A stretch of 52,504 nucleotides of DNA from Enterospora canceri (lineage: Eukaryota; Microsporidia; Enterocytozoonidae), in NCBI GenBank assembly GCA_002087915.1, contig LWDP01000007.1, positions 1-52,504 of the forward strand, in the 5' to 3' direction. The position numbers and the translations under genes are program-made. Every line of letters starts with the position of its first letter. Within the stretch, counting starts at the first letter, position 1. This document shows, in pieces, positions 26,926 to 34,927 of the stretch. Below the pieces are notes generated by a model that saw only the letters and a list, made by a program, of their open reading frames with translations, was not told where the DNA came from and ran no database searches.

Positions 26926-27564
26926 ATGCAATCAGAGACACAATTTATTCTGAGACTACCGCCTGAGTTATCAGAAATGGATTTATCTGCTTGCAAGTTG
27001 AAGAAGATAAATAGCACATCAGTTGAACTGGTATACAAGAATAAAGTGTATACAGGGGTTATTGAGAGGCCACCAACCGTAATTGAGTCACAGAAGATCA
27101 TAGAGAACAAAATGTACAAAATAGCAGATATTTCAGGAATAGTCAGAATATTCAGCAATAAGGAGGAAATGAGCAACAGAGCAGGCGAAGAGGAGGTGTT
27201 GACTCCGCCAATGCGATGGTGCAGGGAGAGGAGATTCAGGAAGTACGAGATGCGAATGAAGAAAGTGGTGGAAGTTGAGAAGCAACTTGCTAAGTTATTG
27301 GAGGAGGATGCAAAGGCAGTGAAGGTGGAGCTGATTCACCAGGAGGAAGAGGAATTGGATGAAATAGCAGCAGACTTGGAGCAGGGATTCGTGGAGAAGG
27401 ACATAGCACAGGAGGAAGAAGAGAAAGAGAAGACGCCAAATGAAGTAGACAAGGAAATTGAGGAGAAGGAGAAGATGATTGAGAAGACGACCAATGTGGT
27501 GTTGAAGAAGAGATTCATTGAGGAATTGAGGATACTGAAGGAAAGGAAGAAGGATACGAACTGA
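26926..27564 (+). CDS. TAF7: TFIID subunit TAF7
   Basis: 212 residues. The N-terminal TAFII55 domain is clear: QFILRLPPEL at residues 6-15, YTGVIERPPTVIESQKI (the Y-x-A-x-L-x-D-L-P-x-I-x-E-S-x-K-T element), then MYKIADISGIVRI, and LTPPMRWCRERRFRK, which corresponds to the GLTPPM-x-x-x-R-x-R-R-F-R hallmark. The C-terminal 110 residues are Glu/Lys-rich coiled coil. TAF7 binds TAF1 and controls its activity in TFIID. CCC touches the ATG. Shorter than the human 349 aa form. Confidence 0.92.
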   Translation: MQSETQFILRLPPELSEMDLSACKLKKINSTSVELVYKNKVYTGVIERPPTVIESQKIIENKMYKIADISGIVRIFSNKEEMSNRAGEEEVLTPPMRWCRERRFRKYEMRMKKVVEVEKQLAKLLEEDAKAVKVELIHQEEEELDEIAADLEQGFVEKDIAQEEEEKEKTPNEVDKEIEEKEKMIEKTTNVVLKKRFIEELRILKERKKDTN

Positions 27565-27594
27565 GGGATTATGGAAAAAATAATAGAATGTGGA

Positions 27595-27604
27595 TTAAGC
27601 TTAA
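27595..27604 (+). promoter_or_regulatory. palindromic promoter element, relaxed copy 4
   Basis: TTAAGCTTAA, a perfect palindrome matching the 5' half of the element at 24158, 25411 and 28543. It begins 41 bp before the ATG at 27636. The TTTTACATA half is not conserved (it reads ATCACATTTA). Confidence 0.5.
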
Positions 27605-27635
27605 ATCACATTTATGCAAAAATTGTTTACTATGA

Positions 27636-27842
27636 ATGGACATAAAAGGGTTTCCATTTCTCTGTTGTGGTTGCATCGCTGTCATTGCATTCTTGTTGTT
27701 CACGAAGATTGTTGTAGAACACTATTGCCACCATACGAGGATGAGAGAAATTGCAGCAGTGACTAACAATATTTATGAAGAAATAATGCCACCAAGTGCT
27801 CGCAAAAAGGGAAATGTGATCAAAGAAGCCACTAAAGTTTGA
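27636..27842 (+). CDS. small single-pass membrane protein, 68 aa
   Basis: One membrane helix (about residues 6-27, FPFLCCGCIAVIAFLLF) with cysteines at its start, then a charged, basic 40-residue tail. A palindromic promoter element sits 41 bp upstream, as in three other genes, which supports a real gene despite its size. The stop codon directly abuts that of the convergent NTH1 gene. No family recognised. Confidence 0.55.
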   Translation: MDIKGFPFLCCGCIAVIAFLLFTKIVVEHYCHHTRMREIAAVTNNIYEEIMPPSARKKGNVIKEATKV

Positions 27843-28505
27843 TTATCTGCTGTTGTTGAATTTGCACTCATCTTTTACCACACATTGACTACACAATGGC
27901 ACTGCTTTACAAATTACCTGACCGAATCCAACTAGGATTCTGTTTAAATCTTCAATGTCACTGTATTCTTTGTAGCTGAACACTTTGTCTGTTTCAATTG
28001 CGTTCTTTGTCTCTACAATTCCCAATCTGTTCAAAATTCTATGAACATGCAGATCAACACCAACCCCAATATCAATTTCCAGGGCTGTTTTTGAATAAAT
28101 CTTCAATATTTTATTTCCAATTCCACTGATTCGTTTTAGTCTAATTACATCATCAAGAATACTCCCATCATTTACAACCACTCTACTCACCTCTTTTATC
28201 GTAGTTGATTTCCTCCTATAAAAGTTGATGCCTTTGATCATAGTCTCCAAATTGTTGATTTTTAGTATATTCTCAGGTGTGATTGTATCTATTTCGTTAT
28301 TAAGATAATGAAATACTCTATGTGTTACCTCATCCTTAGACTGAATACTCAAAATTAGTTTGACCAATATTTGGAATTTTCTAATATTTAAATCCGTAGA
28401 TGGCACCACAGATGCCCCCATTGTATCAACTGGTGCTACAATACTCATTCTACACATTTTAATAGTAGTCAATACTTCTATTTTTGATGATGATTCTTTC
28501 TTCAT
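27843..28505 (-). CDS. NTH1: endonuclease III-type DNA glycosylase
   Basis: 220 residues, about the size of E. coli Nth. Base-excision repair of oxidised pyrimidines. The helix-hairpin-helix reads ISGIGNK with catalytic Lys132, and the catalytic Asp is Asp151 (VDLHVHR). LILSIQSKDE matches the family's LMLSSQTKD. Four Fe-S cysteines at 199, 205, 208 and 214 are present, but the first spacing is x5, where x6 is usual. The N-terminal 40 residues may hold a targeting extension. CCC lies ten bases before the ATG. Confidence 0.88.
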   Translation of the reverse strand: MKKESSSKIEVLTTIKMCRMSIVAPVDTMGASVVPSTDLNIRKFQILVKLILSIQSKDEVTHRVFHYLNNEIDTITPENILKINNLETMIKGINFYRRKSTTIKEVSRVVVNDGSILDDVIRLKRISGIGNKILKIYSKTALEIDIGVGVDLHVHRILNRLGIVETKNAIETDKVFSYKEYSDIEDLNRILVGFGQVICKAVPLCSQCVVKDECKFNNSR

Positions 28506-28542
28506 ATTTTAACAGGGTAAAATATCGATCAAGTACGCCTAA

Positions 28543-28560
28543 TTAAGCTTATTTTACATA
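28543..28560 (+). promoter_or_regulatory. palindromic promoter element, copy 3
   Basis: TTAAGCTTATTTTACATA, identical over 18 bp to the cores at 24162 and 25414. It starts 40 bp before the ATG at 28583. Confidence 0.6.
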
Positions 28561-28582
28561 AATACAGAAACAAACGTAGTTT

Positions 28583-29341
28583 ATGCTACTTGAATACATT
28601 GCTCTCATTCACACACACGTTACACTCTACGGAATACGCGAGACACCGCTTGAAGAGAAGCTGGTGATTGCATCCAAATGCAACACCAAGGTCTCCGTCA
28701 TCACTGACGCCGGAAACAAGCGAATCAAAAGAATGCTACGAAAATACAGAAATTCCACCGATGACATCAAATTCGTTTCAAGGGAAGAAATCAACCAGTT
28801 GGGAAACCTCACCAAAATTGGCCCAGAACCAAAATCAGCCAGCCCAAAATCACCGTTCAAGAGACCCCCTTCCAAAACACGCCCATTTGATTTCAACTTC
28901 TCGATCAAACTGTACAACATCACCAACTCAACCCTCTCATTCAAAATCAGCCCAAAATTCGACCTGGTTCTCAATGAAACTGCCAAACAGCCCCAAACCA
29001 CCTTCAACTCCGTGCTTGTTTCTGCTGAATGCACCAACAACCTCTTTAAACTGCTTCTAATTCAAAACAGTGACGATACCATTGCAGCCTGTAGCAATGA
29101 CACCCATTCTGCCTTCTGCAGCAGTCTCACACAGTCGGAATTGAATTCAATCGCCCTGGAAATGATGGCAAATGGAGAGAAATCAAGGTCAATCAGCCAC
29201 CCAAATGAGTTATTCTGCGATGAGTCACTCAGTGACATGGACTCCGATGAAAAATCAGATGAAATCGTGGCCCAGGAGCACATCCCCAACTCCTGTGGTC
29301 CCCTCTCTCCTGTTTCATTCCTACTCTTTTTCCTCTTCTAA
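28583..29341 (+). CDS. secreted protein with possible GPI-anchor signal, 252 aa
   Basis: The N-terminal hydrophobic segment (MLLEYIALIHTHVTLYG) is a plausible signal peptide. The mature part has a basic/Pro-rich region (residues 75-100), several N-x-S/T sites and about five cysteines. The protein ends in a short hydrophobic run (SPVSFLLFFLF) after a small-residue SCG, which fits a GPI attachment signal. This is inferred from composition, not a family match. It carries palindromic promoter copy 3 and is 7 bp from the MTQ2 ATG. Confidence 0.62.
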   Translation: MLLEYIALIHTHVTLYGIRETPLEEKLVIASKCNTKVSVITDAGNKRIKRMLRKYRNSTDDIKFVSREEINQLGNLTKIGPEPKSASPKSPFKRPPSKTRPFDFNFSIKLYNITNSTLSFKISPKFDLVLNETAKQPQTTFNSVLVSAECTNNLFKLLLIQNSDDTIAACSNDTHSAFCSSLTQSELNSIALEMMANGEKSRSISHPNELFCDESLSDMDSDEKSDEIVAQEHIPNSCGPLSPVSFLLFFLF

Positions 29342-29348
29342 TTTACCC

Positions 29349-29903
29349 ATGCCATTTGGATACAATTTCGATTTCTACGAGCCAAATGAGGATTCCTTCG
29401 TCTTCCTGGATCTGCTTCGGTCTGAGACAATCTCAGGCCAAGTTGTCTGTGACATGGGCTCAAGCACCGGCATCCTCAGCCGCCACCTCGATAACACCAA
29501 CCTGGTTGTGAATGTCGACATAAATCGCATTGCTCTCCTCAACAACAGAAATGGAAACAGAATCCTCTCCAACTTGTTCACTGGGATAAATATCAATGCA
29601 TTTGATACCGTGATATTCAATCCACCCTACGTGATAAACGAGGATGGCCCAGAATTCACTGATTCCAAACTGAATTCAGTGGTGCTTGAGGGTGGCCCAG
29701 ATGGATGTGCTGTGATTGATGAATTCCTCCAATTGGTCAATCACAGTCGAGTCCGCCTGGTCTATCTTCTCTGTATCGCTGCAAATGAAACCAGGCAGAA
29801 AATACCTGATAAAATTGACAGTGACAAGTACACCGTAAAAGAAAGGGCCAGAAAGAAGATCGTTGGTGAAACCCTGATAATTTACGAAATCAGACGAAAC
29901 TGA
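29349..29903 (+). CDS. MTQ2: eRF1 glutamine methyltransferase MTQ2 (HemK-type)
   Basis: 184 residues. SAM-dependent N5-glutamine methyltransferase, the catalytic subunit that modifies the GGQ motif of release factor eRF1 with TRM112. EPNEDSFVFLDLL near the start, DMGSSTG (35-41) as the SAM site, VDINRIAL, and the NPPY catalytic motif at 91-94 are all present. The short length matches the MTQ2 group rather than bacterial HemK. CCC abuts ATG 29349, the correct start, and the in-frame extension upstream overlaps the neighbouring gene. Confidence 0.92.
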   Translation: MPFGYNFDFYEPNEDSFVFLDLLRSETISGQVVCDMGSSTGILSRHLDNTNLVVNVDINRIALLNNRNGNRILSNLFTGININAFDTVIFNPPYVINEDGPEFTDSKLNSVVLEGGPDGCAVIDEFLQLVNHSRVRLVYLLCIAANETRQKIPDKIDSDKYTVKERARKKIVGETLIIYEIRRN

Positions 29904-29925
29904 AATCAGCAAATCAAGAGACCAA

Positions 29926-30459
29926 TCACTTCATTGATTCCAGCTGCCCCATTGCATCAGCAACCACCTCGTCCTTCTCTCTCTCACCATCAACCTCAAT
30001 CAGCCTGTTCTCCGCCCTGAATGCCTCTATCACTGGCATAGTCAACTCGTTGTAGTTCTTGATTCGCTGCCTGAATGCATCCGTGTTGTCATCAGACCGC
30101 ACCACTTCCTCCTTCTCTGCCCTATCCCTCATTCGCTCCACTGCCGTATCCACCTCAATGCGAATGAATACCGCAACATCAACTGGAAATACGCCCTTTT
30201 GGCTAATTCGCCTAGGAAACCCATCCAACAAGTACCCATCAGATGGAAGTGCATTCCGAATGAGATGGATTATCAGTTCATCACCAGCAAAGTTCCCATT
30301 TCCAAGTGTCTTGCCCAGACTGCAACTGCTTCCCATTTCACTCATGTACTCCCGCAGCAAATCACCACTAGAAATGTGAGTCAGGTTCATCTTCTCTTTC
30401 AGCCTGGCACAAAGTGTCCCCTTCCCTGAAGCAGGTAGTCCAAAGACAGCTACTTTCAT
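29926..30459 (-). CDS. adenylate (nucleoside monophosphate) kinase, short type
   Basis: 177 residues. P-loop GLPASGKGT (7-15), SSGDLLRE in the AMP-binding helix, DGFPRR, and an AVERMRDRA helix close to the family LID region. The LID is reduced to a few residues (DRAEKEEVVRSDD), giving a short form similar to cytosolic AK1/UMP-CMP kinases. Converts NMP plus ATP to NDP plus ADP. The Arg residues of DGFPRR and DAFRQRI suggest activity. CCCC lies two bases before the ATG. Confidence 0.9.
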   Translation of the reverse strand: MKVAVFGLPASGKGTLCARLKEKMNLTHISSGDLLREYMSEMGSSCSLGKTLGNGNFAGDELIIHLIRNALPSDGYLLDGFPRRISQKGVFPVDVAVFIRIEVDTAVERMRDRAEKEEVVRSDDNTDAFRQRIKNYNELTMPVIEAFRAENRLIEVDGEREKDEVVADAMGQLESMK

Positions 30460-30620
30460 AAGGGGCTATAAAACGTGTACATCAATAGCCAATCAGAGTG
30501 ATTTGATTGACGTTTCTTCAAGAATTGCCCTGGTTGATCAAACCAGTACCAATACTCAAAATATTTGGTTGATCAACATCAGATGATCAATCAGGTGATC
30601 TGATCTGACTGATCTGATCA

Positions 30621-30740
30621 TCAGGGTGGTGTAGAATCGTACACCTCAATCACACTACCAATATTGATTTCCAACACTTTCATCAGTAACCCCTCCATCA
30701 ACAATTTTTTAGACTGAATACGAAGATGAATCTGCCCCAT
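30621..30740 (-). CDS. possible 39-aa small ORF
   Basis: Starts with a GGG run just before ATG (GGGCTAATG) and codes for a mixed hydrophobic and charged peptide with protein-like composition (IQSKKLLMEGLLMKVLEINI). No family is recognised. It lies 11 bp past the stop of the 30752-31453 gene on the same strand. The rest of 30460-30620 has no gene and is rich in TGATC and TGATCA. Confidence 0.3.
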   Translation of the reverse strand: MGQIHLRIQSKKLLMEGLLMKVLEINIGSVIEVYDSTPP

Positions 30741-30751
30741 TAGCCCATCAA

Positions 30752-31453
30752 TCACTTCATCACCATGCACACCATTCTATCCCTCTCCATCAGGTACAGC
30801 ACGTTCCCATCAACTGCGTACTTCTTGACGTGGATTCTCTTTCTGTTGATGAAGTTTGTTTCGTCCCTGAAAAGGAGTATTCCACTTCTGGTGACCCTGA
30901 TCATAAAGGCAGATTGGACCAAGTTGTTTGGATTCTTCTGAAGGTGACTTCGATCAGTCTCATTCAGGTACTCGTCGTACCACCTGACTGGTGCTGATCC
31001 ATACTCCACCTCTAGTCCATTGGCGTATTCACGAATGTTGGTGATATCCTCCCCACTCATGTGCTGGATGATTCCCTCCAAATACGTGTCATACCGTGGC
31101 ACATCCACCAGTCTCAACAGCACTTTTAGGAAGACTCGTCTAATTCTGTTTCGCCTGAAACTGTAGAAGAAGATGCAACTCATCCTGATCTGCTTCAACA
31201 GTGATATCCTGATACGGTCTGAATGCTGCCTGATTCGGTATAGTTCAAGGGTGTTGTTTCTGACTACGAGCATCCTCCCATCCAGAACAACGAAGTCATC
31301 TGCTGCCACTGCTATCTCATCAAATGTGACTGAATCACAGCTGAATGTCTGTCTCGTGTTCTGGATGAGTCTGATTCTGCTGATATCCACCATTCTGTAC
31401 CCTGGAACAGTCAGATTCAGTAGGTGTTCAATTGTATCAGCCTTATTCTCCAT
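30752..31453 (-). CDS. hypothetical protein, 233 aa
   Basis: Unrecognised. Basic and rich in short hydrophobic strands (FVVLDGRMLVVRNNTLELYRI, ILLFRDETNFI), ending VLYLMERDRMVCMVMK, which may suggest a beta-rich fold similar to the propeller-like genes at 13086 and 23150. No signal peptide or membrane helix. Upstream CCC is about 22 bases from the ATG, further than usual. Confidence rests on frame length and codon use in a compact genome. Confidence 0.6.
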   Translation of the reverse strand: MENKADTIEHLLNLTVPGYRMVDISRIRLIQNTRQTFSCDSVTFDEIAVAADDFVVLDGRMLVVRNNTLELYRIRQHSDRIRISLLKQIRMSCIFFYSFRRNRIRRVFLKVLLRLVDVPRYDTYLEGIIQHMSGEDITNIREYANGLEVEYGSAPVRWYDEYLNETDRSHLQKNPNNLVQSAFMIRVTRSGILLFRDETNFINRKRIHVKKYAVDGNVLYLMERDRMVCMVMK

Positions 31454-31516
31454 CTACAGTTTGATTATGGGTGTTTTATAGTAAGGTGAAACAATACCGT
31501 AATAGTTGCTACCACT

Positions 31517-32191
31517 TTATTCCTCCTTGACTCTCACGTCCTTCGTGTCGCAGGCTAGTAGCACGTTTAGTCTTCTCTCAGTCACCTTCTTCTTCATCTC
31601 CTTCAGCAACTTGGCCTTGAACTCCCCCTCAATTGGCTTTCCTTCTTCTGCTACCACCAGATCCTCCTTCAACTCGAACTCGTCAACGAGCTTCTCGCTC
31701 TTGAGCAGTGCAATGAGTGCCCTGTTCTTCAGCTCCTGCTTCTCCAGCACAATTCTCTCACAGCTCTCCTCTCCTGCTTCGCCGTAGACCCTGTAACTGA
31801 ACTTCTTGAATTCCTCTGTATCGTCACAGAAGCAGAGGAGGAAGTTTCTTGCGTAGTCGAATTCAACTCCCTTAGCGAACTCAAAGAACTTCCTGAAAAC
31901 GGCCTTCTTGATGCATAAAATGGCTGAATCAGCAATTTCCCTGCACTTGTTGATTTCAGAGGCAGGAAGTGCCTCCTTCTCGATCACAAGCAGCTCCTTG
32001 TGCTGTCTGAGCAGCTCCTTAGCCCTTTGAACCGTCTTGGCCTTCGTCATCTTTGACTTCACTGGTGCTGTCTCACTCTTCTTGCTCTTTTTGGTTTTAT
32101 CGTCCTTTCCTTCCAGTACAACTTCCTGGCCAATCTCCTCCTCCTTTGCTTCCACGCTGTTTTTCATGTTCTCTTTTTTCACTTCTGTCAT
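31517..32191 (-). CDS. hypothetical charged protein, 224 aa
   Basis: An acidic/Lys-rich, Lys-Ser-Thr N-terminal 60 residues, probably disordered, precede a helical domain (SAILCIKKAVFRKFFEFAK, then ERIVLEKQELKNRALIALLKSEKLVDEFELKEDL). No family recognised. The charge pattern fits a nucleolar or translation-associated protein, but that is a guess. CCC lies three bases before the ATG. Confidence 0.65.
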   Translation of the reverse strand: MTEVKKENMKNSVEAKEEEIGQEVVLEGKDDKTKKSKKSETAPVKSKMTKAKTVQRAKELLRQHKELLVIEKEALPASEINKCREIADSAILCIKKAVFRKFFEFAKGVEFDYARNFLLCFCDDTEEFKKFSYRVYGEAGEESCERIVLEKQELKNRALIALLKSEKLVDEFELKEDLVVAEEGKPIEGEFKAKLLKEMKKKVTERRLNVLLACDTKDVRVKEE

Positions 32192-32211
32192 AATGGGTGA
32201 AAAATAGTAGA

Positions 32212-32300
32212 AGAATAAATGACATTATTAATAATGGTGGTGGTAGTAGTAATGGTATTAGTAGTAGTAATTATAGTAACAACATACAGTACAATATAGT
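32212..32300. repeat. trinucleotide-rich microsatellite (GTA/GGT-type)
   Basis: A low-complexity run of GTR and GTA triplets (GGTGGTGGTAGTAGTAATGG and similar) between the starts of 31517-32191 and the end of the exportin gene. No reading frame here is believed. Confidence 0.6.
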
Positions 32301-32329
32301 ATACTACTCTTTGTGGGTGAAATATTTAT

Positions 32330-34576
32330 TCACCCATTTAAATCAGGTATATCTGTTATATCCCCCCTACTCTTTTCCTTACCAAATATCTTGTATTCTT
32401 TCACCTTGCTCTCATTCTCATACATCCTATGCAACTGTCTTCCCCTGTATCGAGCCAGGTAGCTCTTAACCACCCCAACTCCACCTCGTCTATCCATATT
32501 CCTGATCTGTGACCTAATTGATTCAACCTGATCAGAATCAACACGTAGAACACGCACGAACGAGCCAGGTGCACGAATCAGCAGCCACGCCAGGGCAGTT
32601 GCAATCTGCCCCTGTGCTGGCAGCATGTGCGGCAGGGAGTAGCACGTCATCAAGCTGTATACGGCCCTATCTAAGTTTGATTCATTTCCCATTTCAGGGT
32701 GTGATTCACCACTTTTGGCTGAAGACGCCCTATTGAACTCCTGGTTGACAATGAGCAGAATTCTGTTTACAACTGGCGCATAGTCGATGTACAACAAGTC
32801 AAACAGGAGCCAGAAGGTGGCTGGGCTGACTCGAAGACGCGTCTCCATCAGGCCAAGGAGACCCCTTGCTGCCAAATAGTACTCCTTGTAGTCTCGTACG
32901 CCATCGTATTCCTCCACGAAGTGTGCCACCTCCTTCTGGATGAAGTAGTCTGCTACTTCTGGGTGGCGGCCTATCAGATCGGTGTTCATGCAACAAATAT
33001 CAGAAAATGGGTAGGTTTGAAATTGGTCGAAAACAAATTCGAGGATTCGACGGGATTCGAACTCATCGAGGCCGAGTCGGCTGAGAATCGCAAAACAGCG
33101 GTCAAAGGGGCAGTTTGCTGCAAAGTAGCTGAGATAGGCCTCCTTGTACTGGGAGTAGTGGGACGAGTCTGCCTTGAGGTAGAAGAAGTAGCGGATGGCA
33201 GAAGAGGGCGAGTTGAATTCAATGGAGACGTGTCGGCCCAGTCTGCTATCAATGGCAGCCAGTATCTCGTAATTGAAGCTGTGACTGAGGTGGTCGCAGA
33301 CTAAGGCGTAGAGACGGCCAAATGGCGCCTTGTCTGCCGTACGGCCGTAGAAGCGCTCTACGACATTCACGGCCGTCCTAGTCTGCTCCTTGTCGCCGTA
33401 ATCCAGCTGCTCAAGGAGTCCAACACACCTTGGATCATCCATCAGGTAGCAGGCGTACGAATTCAGGTAGGCGCCAGAAAAGGAGGAGTCAGCCAAAATG
33501 GCTGGATTCGTTTTGTGAATTTTGTAGAGGCAGCTTGTGACAAATCGACTTTCTGTCTTCGACTCGGCCTGGACCAGGTAGCCGAGAACAGTCGCAGGGT
33601 GGCTTCGAGAGGCAGCAGAAAGCACCTGAAACAGCGCAGTCTCGGCCTCCTGGGCCTCGTCCTCCTCAATTTCCTTCACTTTCGTCAATGCCTCCTCCAA
33701 TACGCCTGTGACCACACTTCCTGGGACTCCCTCGTTTCCCAGCACCCTGGCCCAGTACCCAAGTGACTGAACCATCGTCTCTGACTCGCCAATGCCCCTG
33801 AACATGTACTTCATCACCCTCTGATCCGTGTTGGCCCTGGTGAAGAATGCATCAATCAGATTCAAATCGGGTTGAAAGTGCTCAAGCAGCCCAATCAGCC
33901 TCTCCTCGTCCGTTCCACTCTTTCCAGCCTCAACAAAGAACTCAACTGCCTCATTTGGGTGGGAAGGAGCTTCCTTGTAAACCAAATCAAAATTGATCAA
34001 CTTTGGTGCCATCGTAAGGAGCTCCTTCTTGATTCTGATTGCCAGTCTGACGTCTTCTGAATCGGTGCTCCGGTCTACCACCTCTCCCAGTCCATCAAGT
34101 GTGCTCACTGCCTTCTTCAGCTCGCTCCTTCTTTTTTGATCAATTTCAGTGCTGTAATTGATTTCAGTCAGAAAGGCGTGGAGGAGTCTCAGGCCGAATG
34201 AGGCAGTGGCCTGGCTGCTCAGGGCACCGTGGATCACGGGAATGAAGTTGGTGAGAAGAGTGGGCCAGCAGTGGAGTGCAAGTAGGACGTAGGAGTCGAT
34301 CACGCAGGGTCGGACTGGATTTCCACTTCCAACAGCCCTGTTCAAGTAGCCTTCGATAAATTGGGCTGTCTCGTTGTACGCCTTGTTCTGCCTTATTTTT
34401 GTTTCGACTATTTTGAACAGGTAGAACGTGGCTACGGAATTGGATGGATCAATTTGGGATGCCAGGCTGTAGACTCCTTCAATACTCCCATTAGCGAGGC
34501 TGTTTATCTCCTTCTCTATTTCGTAGATGACTTGTGGGTTACGTGAGAGGTCGTTGATGAGGTCTAGTAAACGCAT
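32330..34576 (-). CDS. LOS1: karyopherin-like alpha-solenoid, exportin-T (LOS1/XPOT) family
   Basis: 748 residues of helical repeats. The N-terminal order matches exportin-T/Los1: TFYLFKIVETKIRQ at the CRIME-like start corresponds to FFCFQVLEHQVK, and VRPCVIDSYVLLALHCWPTLLTNFIPVI to IRNKAAQVFALLFVTEYLTKWTKFF. The block DVRLAIRIKKELLTMAPKLINFDLVY is similar to the family's third repeats. Exportin-T exports tRNA with RanGTP. It is shorter than human XPOT (962 aa). An importin-beta-type relative cannot be fully excluded. The start is ATG 34576, with CCCC just before it. Confidence 0.6.
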   Translation of the reverse strand: MRLLDLINDLSRNPQVIYEIEKEINSLANGSIEGVYSLASQIDPSNSVATFYLFKIVETKIRQNKAYNETAQFIEGYLNRAVGSGNPVRPCVIDSYVLLALHCWPTLLTNFIPVIHGALSSQATASFGLRLLHAFLTEINYSTEIDQKRRSELKKAVSTLDGLGEVVDRSTDSEDVRLAIRIKKELLTMAPKLINFDLVYKEAPSHPNEAVEFFVEAGKSGTDEERLIGLLEHFQPDLNLIDAFFTRANTDQRVMKYMFRGIGESETMVQSLGYWARVLGNEGVPGSVVTGVLEEALTKVKEIEEDEAQEAETALFQVLSAASRSHPATVLGYLVQAESKTESRFVTSCLYKIHKTNPAILADSSFSGAYLNSYACYLMDDPRCVGLLEQLDYGDKEQTRTAVNVVERFYGRTADKAPFGRLYALVCDHLSHSFNYEILAAIDSRLGRHVSIEFNSPSSAIRYFFYLKADSSHYSQYKEAYLSYFAANCPFDRCFAILSRLGLDEFESRRILEFVFDQFQTYPFSDICCMNTDLIGRHPEVADYFIQKEVAHFVEEYDGVRDYKEYYLAARGLLGLMETRLRVSPATFWLLFDLLYIDYAPVVNRILLIVNQEFNRASSAKSGESHPEMGNESNLDRAVYSLMTCYSLPHMLPAQGQIATALAWLLIRAPGSFVRVLRVDSDQVESIRSQIRNMDRRGGVGVVKSYLARYRGRQLHRMYENESKVKEYKIFGKEKSRGDITDIPDLNG

Positions 34577-34749
34577 TGGGGATAAAAATGGAGATGTTTG
34601 AAAAGAGTGTTGGTTACGGCTGAAATGGGGCACTGCCACTCCAATGAGACCATAGCTGTGCGACTATCACCTATTTGTAGATTAATTTAATTGGTATTTG
34701 ATATTATGATTTTGTACCATTTTTTACAAAAATTCTCAAATATCCCCAA

Positions 34750-34914
34750 ATGGGTTCACGCAAATCAATGCTGGTGAAGAAGAGACTGACAAGGGCGTTT
34801 GTGAGAAACAGCACAATGCCAACATGGAAGAGACTGCTGCCTGAGAACAGGTACAAGCAGGCACGAAACAAGGCACGACGCAACTGGAGATCGACCAAGT
34901 TGAAGATTCATTAA
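34750..34914 (+). CDS. RPL39: 60S ribosomal protein eL39
   Basis: 54 residues, very basic, close to the usual 51. eL39 lines the polypeptide exit tunnel. Family features: a KKRL segment near residue 11, the NSTMPTWKRL block (P-x-W) at 20-29, the NRYKQARNKARRNWRSTKL end matching the eukaryotic Y-N-x-K-R-R-H-W-R-R-T-K-L. CCCC lies two bases before the ATG. No intron is needed for the frame. Confidence 0.92.
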   Translation: MGSRKSMLVKKRLTRAFVRNSTMPTWKRLLPENRYKQARNKARRNWRSTKLKIH

Positions 34915-34927
34915 ATTTTACCCCAGA

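Noticed and set aside
33045..33075. GGGATTCGAAC, similar to a tRNA T-arm
   Set aside because: Lies within the exportin-like coding sequence and has no matching acceptor stem or anticodon arm around it.
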